Counted from the stretch's first letter, positions 44,848-56,002 are shown. The stretch is 64,000 nucleotides of DNA from Mangrovibacter yixingensis (GCF_020523985.1 NZ_JAIVKM010000001.1:1798001-1862000), one strand, 5' to 3'. The notes: generated by a model not told the origin, from the letters alone. A program made the numbers and translations.

Positions 44848-46065
44848 TTAGAATGTTTGGGTAAAGTTCATACTGAAAAAATAGAGTGCCGGGTTGTGAT
44901 AACCCCCTTTAACTAATGGCGAAGATACGCTGGATGACTGAACATCTGCATACTCGAAAGCGGCACCGATTTGCTGGGTATTCGATAATTGATATTGCGC
45001 GCCAACACCAAAACGCCAGGTATTGCCAGAAGGCATAGTGAGGGAGGTATCGCTCTGGGAACGGTAGAAGCTGCTGTCATAAGCAACCCCGGTGTTCAGG
45101 TGCCAGTCGGGAGTTGGGCGGAACTGGAGCCCGAGCGCGGTATGCCAGGTATCCCGTAAGCGCGAATTGCCTTCAACCGCATTGCTGGCAACATAGATTT
45201 GGCTGTTGCTGTAAGCACTCCAGTCCTGCCAGCCCAAATCGCCCATCACTGACCAGCGTGGGTTGATGTCGTAAACAGCACTCAGCATCAGTTGTGCGGG
45301 TGTGCTCACATCTGCCGAAATGGGCAGGACATAAGTGGTATTACTGAGTTGTGCGATACGCACCTGGTTGTTGATATTAAAGTGGTAGTCAGTTTTGCTG
45401 GTGTAAGTGAGCCCCACGCGGGTTTGTGGGGTCAGGTCGAACAAGATCCCGAGCCGGTAATTCAGCGCCCAGTCATGGTCAGTTTGTTTACGGTCTTCAC
45501 CTGAAGCATCCCGTGTCAGGGAGAGAAAACCATAATTGATTCCGACGCCAGCCCCCACAGAGACCCGGTCGCTCAATTTCCAGCCCACCGCCGGGCTTAA
45601 GGTCATCGCCAGTAAGGTGCTTTTCTTGAGGAGTGCATCCCCCGCCCAGTTACCAAAATCCAGACCCAGGCCATAATTGCCGTACAGGCCTAAACCTGCA
45701 GAAACCCGGTCATTAATTTGCTGGCGCCAGAACACGCTGGAAGCGGGAAACCAGCCGATGGTATTCCCTGGGCTTTTCCCCTGTAACAACGCATCATTAT
45801 CGAGCTGGTAGTTGGTATCACCATATAAAGCCTGAATACCGCCTGTCAGCATATTGCCAGATAAGCGTGTCAGCCCGGCAGGGTTGGTAACCAGCGTGGA
45901 AGCATCACCAGCCCGGGCTGCCTGCCCGGCACCAGCTAATCCTAAATCTTCCGTTGCCATCTCATACAGATAAAGGCCACTGGCATAAGACGCGCCAGTA
46001 AACATCAGGCCAAGAAGCACAGCACCTTGTCTGACCATATATTGCCCGTTTATCACATTTTTCAT
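44848..46065 (-). CDS. FadL/TodX-type outer membrane transporter
   Basis: A 405-residue outer-membrane beta-barrel. A signal peptide ends near SYASGLYLYE. The hatch-like N terminus AGAGQAARAGDASTLVTNPAGLTRL is the FadL/OMPP1 signature, alternating strands follow, and the last residue is Phe (MNFTQTF) for BAM recognition. The family lets hydrophobic compounds (fatty acids, aromatics) cross the outer membrane by lateral diffusion. The start is uncertain: the first ATG and one ten codons on both lack a good ribosome site. It lies 86 bp before the sulfatase on the same strand and may supply its substrate. Confidence 0.87.
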   Translation of the reverse strand: MKNVINGQYMVRQGAVLLGLMFTGASYASGLYLYEMATEDLGLAGAGQAARAGDASTLVTNPAGLTRLSGNMLTGGIQALYGDTNYQLDNDALLQGKSPGNTIGWFPASSVFWRQQINDRVSAGLGLYGNYGLGLDFGNWAGDALLKKSTLLAMTLSPAVGWKLSDRVSVGAGVGINYGFLSLTRDASGEDRKQTDHDWALNYRLGILFDLTPQTRVGLTYTSKTDYHFNINNQVRIAQLSNTTYVLPISADVSTPAQLMLSAVYDINPRWSVMGDLGWQDWSAYSNSQIYVASNAVEGNSRLRDTWHTALGLQFRPTPDWHLNTGVAYDSSFYRSQSDTSLTMPSGNTWRFGVGAQYQLSNTQQIGAAFEYADVQSSSVSSPLVKGGYHNPALYFFSMNFTQTF

Positions 46066-46358
46066 TTAATTACAGACCATTGCGGCCTGCATGACTGAAT
46101 CCAATTCCCGGCCAAAACCCGCCCTCGCCCTGATTTCCGGGCGTAAAAAATCGGTGTTGCAAGTATTGCCACACAGTTACGTTGCCTTACGGCAAAACAG
46201 ATTTATTAAATAAAATTAAGATTTAGTAATAAGTAATAAATGTAGATAAGCACGTAGTTTTAGCAAGTGTATTTCACAGGAATTGTACAGTTGGAAGGGA
46301 AATTTCGTTGTTAGCAGAAGGAGTTAGATATGCAGAAAGAGCACTAAGATAAATCTCA
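46066..46358. promoter_or_regulatory. upstream region of the FadL/sulfatase series
   Basis: About 290 bp between the FadL-like gene and the fliE terminator, very AT-rich at 46200-46260. A short palindrome TTGCC-TTAC-GGCAA (46182-46195) stands out as a possible operator. No regulator gene is encoded nearby. Confidence 0.35.
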
Positions 46359-46404
46359 TAAAAATAGCAGGCAGGTAACCACTGAATGGGTAAGCTCACC
46401 TGCC
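46359..46404 (-). terminator. fliE terminator
   Basis: GGCAGGT/ACCTGCC arms (46370-46376, 46398-46404) with a long loop are followed on the minus strand by a U-rich run. It lies 30 bp after the fliE stop. Confidence 0.55.
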
Positions 46405-46433
46405 CCGATAGGCTATGCCAGTATTTCTGAATA

Positions 46434-46754
46434 CTACACCTGCATGGACATAATATCCTGGTAGGCCGCCACCAGTTTATTACGCACCTGAATCCCCATT
46501 TGCAGAGAAACGCTGGATTTTTGTAAATCCACCATCACGTCATTCAGCGCAACGCCAGGTTCGCCCATCTCAAATTTTTGCGCCTGAGTGCGAGCAGCAT
46601 TTTGCGTGTCACTGATACGGTCCAGCGCCGATTTTAACTCGCCAGCGAAACTGACGCCGCCGTTTTGCGCTGTGGTATCTACTTCTTTATTTCCCGCTGC
46701 GATAGCAGTGGCCTGAAGCTGCTGCAGTACGCTTTCGATGCCCTGAATTGCCAT
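46434..46754 (-). CDS. fliE: Flagellar MS-ring/rod junction protein FliE
   Basis: A 106-residue protein that links the MS ring to the proximal rod and is the first rod-type export substrate. The N-terminal [17 protein letters not shown] and the C-terminal helix [20 protein letters not shown] are conserved with E. coli FliE (104 residues). It is transcribed alone and divergently from fliF, as in E. coli. The 228-bp spacer should carry the FlhDC-dependent class II promoters, but the boxes were not resolved by eye. Confidence 0.96.
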   Translation of the reverse strand: MAIQGIESVLQQLQATAIAAGNKEVDTTAQNGGVSFAGELKSALDRISDTQNAARTQAQKFEMGEPGVALNDVMVDLQKSSVSLQMGIQVRNKLVAAYQDIMSMQV

Positions 46755-46982
46755 GACAGACTCCCCATTACTTTACGATTGTTGGCAAGACTAGCATGAG
46801 GTCGTGAAGATAAAAGCGCTAAATAACGTCAAAAAGCTCAGCTTATTGGCGCATCGAATTTCCCACAAACGCAAATAATAACATAGCCATTATTGTGGAA
46901 CTTTTGTCGTGTTGCCGACCCGGGAGTCTGCCTTGTTTTATTACTCGAATAACTTTGACACCGCTGAGAAGAGAGGCGAGCA

Positions 46983-48707
46983 ATGAATGCCACAACCTCC
47001 ACTCAATCGCCGCAAGCCAAACCTCTCGAATGGCTTAACCGCCTGCGCGCCAATCCAAGGATCCCCTTGATTGTCGCGGCGAGTACCGCTATCGCGATTG
47101 TGGTTGCACTGATTTTATGGGCCAAAACCCCAAACTACAGCGTCTTATTCAGCAACGTCTCCAGTCAGGACGGCGGTGCCATTGTTACCCAGTTAACCCA
47201 GATGAACGTGCCTTATCGTTTTGCCGATAACGGTAGCGCGATTCTGGTGCCAGACGACAAAGTCTACGACTTGCGGTTACGTCTGGCGCAACAAGGGCTA
47301 CCTAAAGGCGGCGCTGTCGGGTTTGAGTTGTTGGACAACGAGAAATTCGGCATCAGCCAGTTTAGCGAACAGATTAACTACCAGCGTGCGCTGGAAGGCG
47401 AACTGTCGCGCACTATCGAAACACTGGGTCCGGTAAAAAGTGCGCGTATTCACCTTGCGATGCCAAAACCTTCTTTATTTGTCCGTGAGCAAAAATCCCC
47501 TTCAGCATCCGTCACATTAAACTTAGAACCCGGCCGGGCGTTGGATGATGGGCAAATTGACGCCATTGTTCATATGGTTTCCAGTGCCGTTGCCGGTATG
47601 CCTCCGGGTAATGTAACTATTGTTGACCAGGCAGGGCACCTGCTTACTCGCTCAGATACTTCTGGCCGCGGCCTGAATGATGCCCAGCTCAAATACGCCA
47701 GCGAAGTTGAAAGCCGTATTCAGCAGCGTATTGAAGCCATTCTTGGCCCAATTGTGGGCACAGGTAATGTGCATGCACAGGTCTCTGCGCAAATCGATTT
47801 CAATGCCAAAGAACAAACTCAGGAACAATATGGTCCGAACACTGACCCAGCACAGCAGGCCATTCGTTCACGCCAGTTAAATAATAGCGAACAGTTGGGC
47901 AATTCCTCTGTGGGCGGTGTTCCTGGTGCTTTGTCTAACCAGCCAGCTCCGGCCAACAGTGCGCCAATAACCACACAAAACAACGCACAGAATGCCCAAC
48001 AAAACGCGCAACAGAATGGGCAGCAAGGCGCGAATCAGCAAGGGGCTAACCAGCAGAATGGTCAAACGGCATCAACCAATAAAGTAGTGCCAAGCAATAC
48101 ATCTCATGATGAAACCACTAACTACGAAGTGGACCGCACCATTCTGCACACCAAGATGAATGTTGGTGACATCGAACGGTTGTCTGTCGCGGTTGTCGTC
48201 AATTACAAAACAGCAGCTGATGGTAAAACACTGCCACTCACTACCGAACAACTGAAGCAAATTGAAGACCTGACCCGGGAAGCAATGGGCTTCTCAGATA
48301 AACGTGGTGACACCGTTAACGTCGTTAACTCGCCATTTACCGCACCAGACAACAGCGCAGAAAACATTCCGTTCTGGAAAACACCGGCATTTATCAACCA
48401 ATGTCTGGAAGCTGGCCGCTGGTTGCTGATTGCACTGGTTGCATGGATTCTGTGGCGCAAAATGGTACGTCCACATCTCGTGCGCCGCCAGGAAGCAGTT
48501 AAAGCGGCTGAAGAGCGTGCCCGTCAGCTGGAAGAAGAGGATAAATCTGTTGAAGTTACCCTCAGCAAAGACGAGCAACAATCGCAGCGTCGCAATAATC
48601 AGCGCCTGAGTGCTGAGGTAATGAGTCAACGTATTCGCGAAATGTCCGATAACGATCCACGTGTAGTGGCCCTTGTTATCCGTCAGTGGATGGGGAATGA
48701 ACTATGA
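46983..48707 (+). CDS. fliF: Flagellar MS-ring protein FliF
   Basis: A 574-residue inner-membrane protein that forms the MS ring, the base on which switch and export gate assemble. Two membrane helices (about 27-47 and 460-480) bracket the periplasmic ring-building motifs ([20 protein letters not shown], later [20 protein letters not shown]). The C-terminal cytoplasmic tail binds FliG. Residues about 332-364 form a Gln/Asn-rich repetitive insert ([20 protein letters not shown]). The start follows GAGAGGCGAGCA. It overlaps fliG by 4 bp and opens the fliFGHIJK operon. Confidence 0.97.
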   Translation: MNATTSTQSPQAKPLEWLNRLRANPRIPLIVAASTAIAIVVALILWAKTPNYSVLFSNVSSQDGGAIVTQLTQMNVPYRFADNGSAILVPDDKVYDLRLRLAQQGLPKGGAVGFELLDNEKFGISQFSEQINYQRALEGELSRTIETLGPVKSARIHLAMPKPSLFVREQKSPSASVTLNLEPGRALDDGQIDAIVHMVSSAVAGMPPGNVTIVDQAGHLLTRSDTSGRGLNDAQLKYASEVESRIQQRIEAILGPIVGTGNVHAQVSAQIDFNAKEQTQEQYGPNTDPAQQAIRSRQLNNSEQLGNSSVGGVPGALSNQPAPANSAPITTQNNAQNAQQNAQQNGQQGANQQGANQQNGQTASTNKVVPSNTSHDETTNYEVDRTILHTKMNVGDIERLSVAVVVNYKTAADGKTLPLTTEQLKQIEDLTREAMGFSDKRGDTVNVVNSPFTAPDNSAENIPFWKTPAFINQCLEAGRWLLIALVAWILWRKMVRPHLVRRQEAVKAAEERARQLEEEDKSVEVTLSKDEQQSQRRNNQRLSAEVMSQRIREMSDNDPRVVALVIRQWMGNEL

Positions 48708-49699
48708 GTGATATGACCGGTACTGAAAAAAGCGCCATCCTGCTGATGACTATTGGTGAAGACCGTGCGGCGGAGGTGTTCAAACACCTTTCCGCACGGG
48801 AAGTGCAACACTTGAGTGCTGCGATGGCGAACATGCGCCAGGTATCAAACTCACAGTTAACTGAGGTATTAAAAGAGTTTGAAGCCAATGCAGAACAATT
48901 TGCTGCATTGAGTATTAACACCAACGACTACCTGCGTTCAGTGCTGGTTAAAGCGTTGGGCGAAGAGCGGGCAAGCAGCCTGCTGGAAGATATTCTGGAA
49001 ACCCGCGATACCGCATCTGGCATTGAGACGCTGAACTTTATGGAACCACAAAGTGCAGCCGACCTGATTCGCGACGAGCATCCACAGATTATCGCTACCA
49101 TTTTGGTCCACCTCAAACGTGGCCAGGCTGCCGATATTCTTGCCTTGTTCGATGAACGTATGCGCCATGATGTGATGCTGCGTATTGCCACCTTCGGTGG
49201 TGTGCAGCCTGCGGCACTGGCGGAATTGACCGAGGTACTTAATAGCCTGCTCGATGGCCAAAACCTCAAACGCAGCAAAATGGGCGGCGTGAGAACAGCG
49301 GCAGAAATCATCAACCTGATGAAAACCCAGCACGAGGAAGCCGTCATTGGGGCTGTTCGCGAATTCGATGGCGAACTGGCACAAAAAATTATCGACGAAA
49401 TGTTCCTGTTCGAAAACCTGGTGGAAGTGGACGACCGCAGTATCCAGCGCCTGCTGCAGGAAGTGGAATCCGAATCGCTGCTTGTTGCACTGAAAGGCTC
49501 CGAGCAGCCGCTGCGGGAAAAATTCCTGCGCAACATGTCGCAGCGTGCTGCCGATATTCTGCGCGACGACCTGGCAAACCGTGGCCCGGTCCGCCTTTCT
49601 CAGGTGGAAAACGAACAGAAAGCAATTCTGCTTATCGTTCGCCGCCTTGCCGAATCTGGCGAGATGGTGATCGGCAGCGGAGACGATGCCTATGTCTAA
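48704..49699 (+). CDS. fliG: Flagellar motor switch protein FliG
   Basis: A 331-residue switch component that contacts FliF, FliM and the stator MotA. Conserved parts: EHPQII(A)[15 protein letters not shown] in the middle domain, the EHPQ motif (DEHPQIIA), and C-terminal charged torque residues in [21 protein letters not shown]. Length and sequence match E. coli FliG. It overlaps fliF by 4 bp and fliH by 8 bp. Confidence 0.98.
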   Translation: MSDMTGTEKSAILLMTIGEDRAAEVFKHLSAREVQHLSAAMANMRQVSNSQLTEVLKEFEANAEQFAALSINTNDYLRSVLVKALGEERASSLLEDILETRDTASGIETLNFMEPQSAADLIRDEHPQIIATILVHLKRGQAADILALFDERMRHDVMLRIATFGGVQPAALAELTEVLNSLLDGQNLKRSKMGGVRTAAEIINLMKTQHEEAVIGAVREFDGELAQKIIDEMFLFENLVEVDDRSIQRLLQEVESESLLVALKGSEQPLREKFLRNMSQRAADILRDDLANRGPVRLSQVENEQKAILLIVRRLAESGEMVIGSGDDAYV

Positions 49700-50420
49700 G
49701 CCCCAGCCAAGCTGGCAGCGTTGGATGCCGGATGACCTTAACCCACCAGCAGCCGTGTTTGAAAACCTGCTGGCGGAAAAAAAGCGTAAACCAAAACCGG
49801 TTACTGAAAGTGAACCGGTAAGTGAACCCGAGCACCCCAAGGAACCCTCCCCAGAAGAGTTGATGGCGATGATGCGCGATGCTGCACGGGAACAAGGTTT
49901 TAATGCCGGTTATGCAGAAGGCAAACAGCAAGGTTTCGAGCAAGGTCACCAGGAAGGGCTTGCCCACGGGCAACAGGCCGGGCTGGAGCAGGCACTACAA
50001 CAGCAGGCACCAATTAATACCCACATGCAGCAGTTGGTCAGTGAGTTCCAGAATACGCTGGATGCCCTTGATAGCGTGATTGCCTCGCGCCTGATGCAGT
50101 TGGCTCTGGAGGCTGCTCGCCAGGTTATCGGGCAAATGCCAGTCGTTGATAACAGCGCACTGATTAAGCAGATTCAAACGTTATTGCAACAAGAACCGAT
50201 GTTCAGCGGCAAGCCGATTTTACGTGTACACCCGGATGACCTGGCGCATGTTGAAGAGATGGTGGGTGCTACACTTAATTTACATGGCTGGCGTTTGCGT
50301 GCAGACCCAGGACTCCACCCTGGAGGCTTTAAAGTCTCTGCGGACGAAGGCGATTTAGACGCAAGTGTCGCCACACGCTGGCAAGAATTGTGTCGCCTTG
50401 CGGCACCCGGAGTATTGTAA
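49692..50420 (+). CDS. fliH: Flagellar export stator FliH
   Basis: A 242-residue negative regulator and stator of the export ATPase FliI. The N-terminal Trp-containing segment ([10 protein letters not shown]) docks FliH to FliN/FlhA. The middle holds GxxxG-type repeats ([23 protein letters not shown], a long coiled coil), and the C-terminal part binds FliI. Starts at 49686 and 49692 are possible; 49692 gives the MSKPQPSW beginning closest to E. coli. It is somewhat longer than E. coli FliH (228). It shares one base with the fliI start. Confidence 0.94.
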   Translation: MSKPQPSWQRWMPDDLNPPAAVFENLLAEKKRKPKPVTESEPVSEPEHPKEPSPEELMAMMRDAAREQGFNAGYAEGKQQGFEQGHQEGLAHGQQAGLEQALQQQAPINTHMQQLVSEFQNTLDALDSVIASRLMQLALEAARQVIGQMPVVDNSALIKQIQTLLQQEPMFSGKPILRVHPDDLAHVEEMVGATLNLHGWRLRADPGLHPGGFKVSADEGDLDASVATRWQELCRLAAPGVL

Positions 50421-51790
50421 TGACTGCCCGACTGACACGCTGGCTAAACACCCTGGATAACGTGGAAGCACGGATTACGCAATTGCCCAAAATCCGCCGC
50501 TACGGCAGGCTGACTCGTGCCACTGGGCTGGTGCTGGAAGCGACCGGGCTGCAACTTCCTCTCGGGGCGACCTGCATTATTGAACGCCAGGATAATCTGG
50601 GTACAACAGAAGTTGAAAGCGAAGTCGTCGGTTTTAATGGCCATAAACTATTTCTGATGCCACTGGAGGAAGTTGAAGGTGTTTTGCCCGGTGCACGTGT
50701 CTACGCCCGTACACTTACAGGTGATGGATTACATAGCGGTAAACAACTCCCCCTTGGCCCCGCCCTGCTTGGGCGAGTGCTGGATGGCAGTGGGCGGCCA
50801 CTTGACGGCCTGCCGTCACCAGAAACCGGCTTTACTGGCGCACTCATAACCCAACCTTTCAACCCACTACAGCGTACCGCTATTGACCACGTGCTTGATG
50901 TGGGCGTCCGGTCTATAAACGCGTTATTAACCGTTGGCCGCGGGCAACGTATGGGCCTGTTTGCCGGTTCCGGTGTGGGGAAAAGCGTCCTGCTTGGCAT
51001 GATGGCCCGTTACACCCAGGCGGATGTCATTGTGGTGGGCCTGATTGGCGAGCGTGGCCGCGAAGTTAAAGACTTTATTGAAAATATTTTAGGTGCTGAA
51101 GGCCGGGCCCGTTCAGTAGTCATAGCGGCCCCTGCAGATGTTTCTCCACTACTGCGTATGCAAGGTGCGGCCTATGCCACGCGAATTGCAGAGGATTTCC
51201 GTGATCGCGGGCAGCATGTATTGCTCATCATGGATTCACTCACCCGCTACGCCATGGCACAGCGTGAAATTGCGCTGGCGATTGGCGAGCCGCCAGCAAC
51301 CAAAGGCTACCCACCTTCTGTTTTTGCCAAATTACCCGCGCTGGTTGAACGTGCCGGTAATGGTATTGATGGCGGCGGGTCCATTACCGCTTTTTACACC
51401 GTACTGACCGAAGGCGATGACCAGCAGGACCCGATTGCGGACTCAGCCCGAGCCATTCTTGACGGGCATATTGTGTTATCCCGGCGGCTTGCTGAATCCG
51501 GGCACTACCCGGCGATTGATATAGAAGCATCAATCAGCCGTGCTATGACATCACTGATTACAGAGACTCACTACGCGCAAGTGCGTCATTTCAAACAATT
51601 GCTCTCCAGCTTCCAGCGTAACCGTGATCTGGTGAGCGTCGGGGCCTACGCTAAAGGTAGTGACCCGTTGCTGGATAAAGCCATCACACTTTGGCCTCAT
51701 CTGGAAGCGTTTTTACAGCAAGGTATTTACGAACGCGCAGGGTGGGAAGAGTCATGTCAGTCTCTTGACCTGATTTTCCCAACAGTTTGA
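50420..51790 (+). CDS. fliI: Flagellar export ATPase FliI
   Basis: A 456-residue F1-ATPase-beta-like enzyme of the flagellar type III export apparatus. Walker A is [15 protein letters not shown], Walker B is [12 protein letters not shown], with catalytic Glu in [15 protein letters not shown]. It begins [14 protein letters not shown] as in E. coli; the longer frame inside fliH is rejected because this ATG overlaps the fliH stop by one base. The sequence is nearly identical to E. coli over long stretches. Confidence 0.98.
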   Translation: MTARLTRWLNTLDNVEARITQLPKIRRYGRLTRATGLVLEATGLQLPLGATCIIERQDNLGTTEVESEVVGFNGHKLFLMPLEEVEGVLPGARVYARTLTGDGLHSGKQLPLGPALLGRVLDGSGRPLDGLPSPETGFTGALITQPFNPLQRTAIDHVLDVGVRSINALLTVGRGQRMGLFAGSGVGKSVLLGMMARYTQADVIVVGLIGERGREVKDFIENILGAEGRARSVVIAAPADVSPLLRMQGAAYATRIAEDFRDRGQHVLLIMDSLTRYAMAQREIALAIGEPPATKGYPPSVFAKLPALVERAGNGIDGGGSITAFYTVLTEGDDQQDPIADSARAILDGHIVLSRRLAESGHYPAIDIEASISRAMTSLITETHYAQVRHFKQLLSSFQRNRDLVSVGAYAKGSDPLLDKAITLWPHLEAFLQQGIYERAGWEESCQSLDLIFPTV

Positions 51791-51810
51791 GTTAATAGGG
51801 GGGAGTGAAA

Positions 51811-52254
51811 ATGAGTCAACACAGTGCGTTAGACACATTACACGACCTGGCTGCAAAAGAAGTTGACGACGCCGCCATTCGTCTTGGTGATATGCGCCGT
51901 GGCTGTCAACAGGCCAAAGAACAGCTAGAAATGCTGCTTAATTACCAGAATGAATATCGCAATAATCTGAATAATGATATGTGCCAGGGTATCGCAAGCG
52001 AGCGTTGGCGCAATTACCAGCAATTTATTGCCACACTGGAAATTGCCATAGAACAGCATCGCCAGCAGTTGGAGCAGTGGAACAACAAAGTGGACCAGGC
52101 TCTGAACTTCTGGAAAGAAAAAAAACAGCGGCTCCAGGCTTGGGAAACCCTGCAGGAACGAAAAGCAACTGCAGCCTTGCAAGCAGAAAACCGCCAGGAT
52201 CAGAAAAAAATGGATGAGTTTGCCCAACGGGCCTCACTGAGGAAAAGCGAATGA
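51811..52254 (+). CDS. fliJ: Flagellar export chaperone FliJ
   Basis: A 147-residue coiled-coil protein, the central stalk of the export ATPase and escort for FliD/FlgK chaperones. Helical heptads span nearly the whole chain ([20 protein letters not shown], later [20 protein letters not shown]). The start at 51811 has GGGGAG five bases upstream and gives the E. coli length. It overlaps fliK by 4 bp. Confidence 0.95.
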   Translation: MSQHSALDTLHDLAAKEVDDAAIRLGDMRRGCQQAKEQLEMLLNYQNEYRNNLNNDMCQGIASERWRNYQQFIATLEIAIEQHRQQLEQWNNKVDQALNFWKEKKQRLQAWETLQERKATAALQAENRQDQKKMDEFAQRASLRKSE

Positions 52255-53549
52255 TGACGTTACCCAAAATTGCCGTAACAGCAACAACGGATTCCGGCCA
52301 GGCGACCTCTGCTTTCAGCAAAGGTAAAGGTCTCAGCACGGATTTTCTTGCCTTGCTGGGTGAAACGCTGGGCCAACAACTCACGCTCGCCAGTGGCAAA
52401 ACTGTCTCTCTGGCGCAACTTACTCAAAGTGCCAGCGCGAAAACCACGGATGCCGAAGGTGCCAACACCCCGGCATCGCTCAGCGCGTTGCTGGAACAAC
52501 TGGGCAGTGAAACAGATGGCGATGCACAAAGCCTGTTGGCGCTGCTCGGTGCCAAAACCGCCGCACTGGCCACCCGTGGCGAAGGCGCTACCGCAACAGA
52601 TACGGCAACAACTACCACAGAAGAAAGCTCAGCCCTTTCAGACCAGCAGGTTTCAGCATTGAGCGCACTGTTTGCGATGTTGCCACAGCAAACTCAGGTA
52701 GCCACGCCACAGGCCAAATCTGCCGACGAGGTGACTGCCGAGGCAACGGATAGTGATGCTAAGCTCACCACCTCATTGGCCAGCATACTGTCGACCAAAA
52801 GTGCAGGAACCGCAGCCAAAACCCATGCCACAGACAGCGGCAGTGACAAACAGTCAGATAAAGCCACGGCTGTCAGCAGCCAGCAAACTACCGCACAAAA
52901 CGCTTTTAACCCAATGGCCGCACAAGCAGATGTAAATACATCCGCACAAGCTGCCCTGGAAAACGCCGATATTAAAACCGATAAACTGGCCTCGGCAGTA
53001 AGCCAGGCAACCAGCCAACACAGCGCCACTGCGTCTGTATTCAGTAGCACTAACGTACTCCAGCCACAATCAACTGCTCAGGTAGTGGCGCCGGCGACAG
53101 CGCAAATCAATTCGCAGTTAGGCACATCTGAGTGGCAACAAAACATTGGCCAGCAAATAACGTTGTTCACCCGTAACGGGCAACAGAATGCAGAATTACG
53201 CCTGCACCCTGAAGAACTGGGTGCTGTACAAATCAGTCTGAAACTGGAAGATAGCCAGGCTCAGATACATATGGTCTCAGCCCACAGTCATGTGCGTGCC
53301 GCACTGGAAGCAGCGTTGCCAACCCTGCGCACCCAACTGGCAGAAAGTGGCATACAACTGGGCCAAAGTAGCATTAGCAGCGATAGTTTTGCCGGGCAAC
53401 AACAGCAACAGTTCAGTCAACAAAGTAACGGTAGCAGCAGTAATCAAAATGGGTTTATGGCCGATAACAGTGACGACCAGGCAATCATCGCTCCGGTCAG
53501 CCTCACGGCAACAGGCTCAGGCAACAATGCCATTGATATCTTTGCTTAA
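52251..53549 (+). CDS. fliK: Flagellar hook-length control protein FliK
   Basis: A 432-residue secreted molecular ruler that sets hook length and switches FlhB specificity. The N-terminal two thirds are low-complexity, Ala/Thr/Ser/Gln-rich, as expected of a stretched ruler. The compact C-terminal switch domain is conserved: [60 protein letters not shown]. It is longer than E. coli FliK (375), which by the ruler model would predict a somewhat longer hook unless the extra part is folded. Confidence 0.95.
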   Translation: MMTLPKIAVTATTDSGQATSAFSKGKGLSTDFLALLGETLGQQLTLASGKTVSLAQLTQSASAKTTDAEGANTPASLSALLEQLGSETDGDAQSLLALLGAKTAALATRGEGATATDTATTTTEESSALSDQQVSALSALFAMLPQQTQVATPQAKSADEVTAEATDSDAKLTTSLASILSTKSAGTAAKTHATDSGSDKQSDKATAVSSQQTTAQNAFNPMAAQADVNTSAQAALENADIKTDKLASAVSQATSQHSATASVFSSTNVLQPQSTAQVVAPATAQINSQLGTSEWQQNIGQQITLFTRNGQQNAELRLHPEELGAVQISLKLEDSQAQIHMVSAHSHVRAALEAALPTLRTQLAESGIQLGQSSISSDSFAGQQQQQFSQQSNGSSSNQNGFMADNSDDQAIIAPVSLTATGSGNNAIDIFA

Positions 53550-53651
53550 ACGTAAAAGTAGCGCGAATAATCGCGTCTTTTCCCCCTATTGTTCGCCGGT
53601 GAAAACGCGATAATAAAATGACGCAGTACTGACACAGGAATAATTCGCCAA

Positions 53652-54128
53652 ATGACTGATACAGTTACTAAAGGTAAAGGAAGCAAACGTAAAATCTGGA
53701 TACCTTTATTGGTCCTGATTACTCTGGCTGCCTGCGCAGTGGCCGGTTACAGCTACTGGCGTATGCAACAGGCACCCGCGGGTGAAGCTGCACATGCTGA
53801 ACCGCCTCCGCCGCCTCCAGCACCTGTTTTTTTCCCATTGGATACATTTACAGTTAACCTGGGTGATGCAGATCGTGTGTTGTATATCGGCATTACACTG
53901 CGCCTCAAAGATGAAGAAACGCGTCAACGTATGAATGATTTTCTGCCGGAAGTACGCAGCCGTTTGTTACTGCTGCTTTCACGCCAGGATGCAACTGTGC
54001 TCGCAACCGATGAAGGTAAGCAAAAGTTGATGGAAGCTATAAAACAAACGCTTGCTCCACCTTTGGTGCCGGGACAACCCCAACAGGTTGTTACTGACGT
54101 GTTGTACACTGCCTTTATTTTGCGGTGA
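53652..54128 (+). CDS. fliL: Flagellar basal-body protein FliL
   Basis: A 158-residue single-pass inner-membrane protein that surrounds MotA/MotB stators and supports torque, mainly in swarming. One membrane helix (about 16-35, [20 protein letters not shown]), a proline-rich linker ([10 protein letters not shown]), and a periplasmic stomatin-like domain ([20 protein letters not shown]). It follows a 100-bp gap after fliK, so fliLMNOPQR may have its own promoter as in Salmonella and E. coli. Confidence 0.96.
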   Translation: MTDTVTKGKGSKRKIWIPLLVLITLAACAVAGYSYWRMQQAPAGEAAHAEPPPPPPAPVFFPLDTFTVNLGDADRVLYIGITLRLKDEETRQRMNDFLPEVRSRLLLLLSRQDATVLATDEGKQKLMEAIKQTLAPPLVPGQPQQVVTDVLYTAFILR

Positions 54129-54132
54129 TGTG

Positions 54133-55134
54133 ATGGGTGACAGTATTCTTTCTCAGGCAGAAATCGATGCATTGCTCAATGGTGGCAATGACAGCAGCGA
54201 TGAGCCAAAAAAATCCGGGGCAGAGGGCGATGTTCGCCCCTATGACCCCAATACACAGCGCAGAATGGTGCGTGAACGTCTCCAGGCTCTGGAGATAATC
54301 AACGAACGTTTTGCGCGCCAGTTCCGCATGGGGTTATTTAACCTGTTGCGTCGTAGCCCGGATATTACAGTTGGTGCGATTCGTATCCAACCTTATCTGG
54401 AATTTGCTCGTAACTTACCGGTTCCGACTAACCTCAACCTGATTCATTTAAAACCATTACGCGGCACCGGGTTGTTTGTGTTTTCGCCAAGCCTGGTGTT
54501 TATTGCGGTGGACAACCTGTTTGGTGGCGATGGCCGCTTTCCTACTAAAGTAGAAGGCCGTGAGTTTACTCATACCGAGCAGCGCGTTATCAACCGTATG
54601 CTTAAACTGGCACTGGAAGCCTACAGTGACGCGTGGAAAGCGATTTATCCATTAGATATCGAATATGTTCGTTCGGAAATGCAGGTGAAATTCACCAACA
54701 TCACGACATCGCCGAACGATATTGTGGTGAACACGCCCTTCCATGTGGAAATTGGTACGCTGACCGGGGAGTTCAATATTTGCCTGCCCTTCAGCATGAT
54801 TGAGCCATTACGTGAAATGCTGGTTAACCCACCACTGGAGAACTCACGTCAGGAAGACCAGTCGTGGCGCGAAACACTGGTTCGCCAGGTTCAGCATTCT
54901 GAGCTGGAGCTAATAGCCAACTTCGCCGATGTTTCACTACGCTTATCAGAAGTACTGAAATTAAAACCAGGTGATGTGCTGCCAATAGATAAACCGGACC
55001 GCATTATCGCTCATGTGGATGGTGTTCCGGTACTGACCAGCCAGTACGGCACCCTCAATGGCCAGTACGCGCTGCGCGTTGAACATTTGATTAACCCGAT
55101 TTTGAATTCGATGAATGAGGAACAGCCCAAATGA
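54133..55134 (+). CDS. fliM: Flagellar motor switch protein FliM
   Basis: A 333-residue C-ring protein that binds CheY-P. The N-terminal CheY-binding segment MGDSILSQAEIDALLNGG is intact, the middle CheC-like domain binds FliG (FVFSPSLVFIAVDNLFGGDG), and the C-terminal SpoA domain pairs with FliN (GDVLPIDKPDRIIAHVDGVP). The start at 54133 is fixed by the E. coli N terminus; the longer frame lies within fliL. It overlaps fliN by 4 bp. Confidence 0.98.
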   Translation: MGDSILSQAEIDALLNGGNDSSDEPKKSGAEGDVRPYDPNTQRRMVRERLQALEIINERFARQFRMGLFNLLRRSPDITVGAIRIQPYLEFARNLPVPTNLNLIHLKPLRGTGLFVFSPSLVFIAVDNLFGGDGRFPTKVEGREFTHTEQRVINRMLKLALEAYSDAWKAIYPLDIEYVRSEMQVKFTNITTSPNDIVVNTPFHVEIGTLTGEFNICLPFSMIEPLREMLVNPPLENSRQEDQSWRETLVRQVQHSELELIANFADVSLRLSEVLKLKPGDVLPIDKPDRIIAHVDGVPVLTSQYGTLNGQYALRVEHLINPILNSMNEEQPK

Positions 55135-55601
55135 GTGATACCAACCAACCGTCCGATGGAAAAGAAGGCTCAGTGGACGATCTGTGGGCTGACGCGCTGA
55201 ACGAACAAAAAAGTACAGAATCGGCCGATGATCCCTGGGCGGAAGCACTGAACGAACAAAAAGAAGCGGAAAGCAAACCTGCTGCCAGCAGCGATGGTAT
55301 TTTCCGCTCTCTTGAAGATAAAGACGTTACTGGCTCTTTACAGGATATCGATTTAATTATGGATATCCCGGTCAAACTGACCGTTGAACTGGGCCGTACA
55401 CGTATGACTATCAAAGAGCTGTTAAAGCTGACACAAGGCTCAATTGTGTCGCTGGAAGGTCTGGCCGGGGAACCGCTGGATATTCTCATCAACGGCTACC
55501 TGATTGCTCAGGGTGAAGTGGTCGTTGTGGCAGATAAATACGGGGTACGTATTACCGATATTATCACGCCGTCTGAACGTATGCGTCGTTTGAGCCGCTA
55601 A
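55131..55601 (+). CDS. fliN: Flagellar motor switch protein FliN, with duplicated N-terminal motif
   Basis: A 156-residue C-ring protein; E. coli FliN has 137. The SpoA domain (about 72-156, DIPVKLTVELGRTRMTIKEL and DKYGVRITDIITPSERMRRL) is nearly identical to E. coli. The extra length comes from a tandem duplication of 17 codons near the N terminus: DDLWADALNEQKSTESA (16-32) and DDPWAEALNEQKEAESK (33-49), where E. coli has one DDLWAEALSEQK. The start overlaps the fliM stop by 4 bp; the stop shares one base with fliO. Confidence 0.97.
   Translation: MSDTNQPSDGKEGSVDDLWADALNEQKSTESADDPWAEALNEQKEAESKPAASSDGIFRSLEDKDVTGSLQDIDLIMDIPVKLTVELGRTRMTIKELLKLTQGSIVSLEGLAGEPLDILINGYLIAQGEVVVVADKYGVRITDIITPSERMRRLSR
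55176..55277 (+). repeat. 51-bp tandem duplication inside fliN
   Basis: Two adjacent 51-bp units (55176-55226, 55227-55277) encode the repeated DDxWA(D/E)ALNEQK motif. They have diverged at several third positions and non-synonymous sites, yet share the block GAACGAACAAAAA, so the duplication is not very recent. Confidence 0.9.
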
Positions 55602-56002
55602 TGGCAAACCAGACCAGCGCAGTCGTGGCGCAAGATGTCAGTTCACCCGCAACATCATTGGTACAGGTGAGCGCAGCGCTATGTGTGATTATTGTTCTGA
55701 TTCTGGGCATTGCCTGGTTTGCTAAACGCTTCGGCTTTACCCCCAGGCATGGTAGTGCCCGGGGGCTGAAAGTCACTGCCAGCGTCACTGTAGGGCAGCG
55801 TGAAAAAGTGGTCATTGTGGATGTAGAAAATGCCCGGCTGGTCTTGGGTGTGACCCCTACGCAAATCACCCATTTGCACACCCTGCCCCCGTCCGTGCCA
55901 GATGAAGAAGAAACTCATGGGGATGGCTCACCAGAATCACGCCAGCCGCACAGTTTCCAGGACGCCCTAAAAACAATTCTTAAACGTCAGGGGAAGCAGT
56001 AA
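55601..56002 (+). CDS. fliO: Flagellar export protein FliO
   Basis: A 133-residue bitopic membrane protein that helps assemble the FliP ring of the export gate. One membrane helix (about 26-43, [20 protein letters not shown]) is followed by a cytoplasmic domain with [20 protein letters not shown] and [16 protein letters not shown], conserved in FliO. It shares single bases with fliN and fliP at its ends. It is slightly longer than the E. coli protein, mainly at the polar C terminus. Confidence 0.94.
   Translation: MANQTSAVVAQDVSSPATSLVQVSAALCVIIVLILGIAWFAKRFGFTPRHGSARGLKVTASVTVGQREKVVIVDVENARLVLGVTPTQITHLHTLPPSVPDEEETHGDGSPESRQPHSFQDALKTILKRQGKQ

Noticed and set aside
48938-49840. 300-codon frame on the minus strand opposite fliG
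   Set aside because: fliG on the other strand is certain and nearly identical to E. coli; the antisense frame has no similarity.
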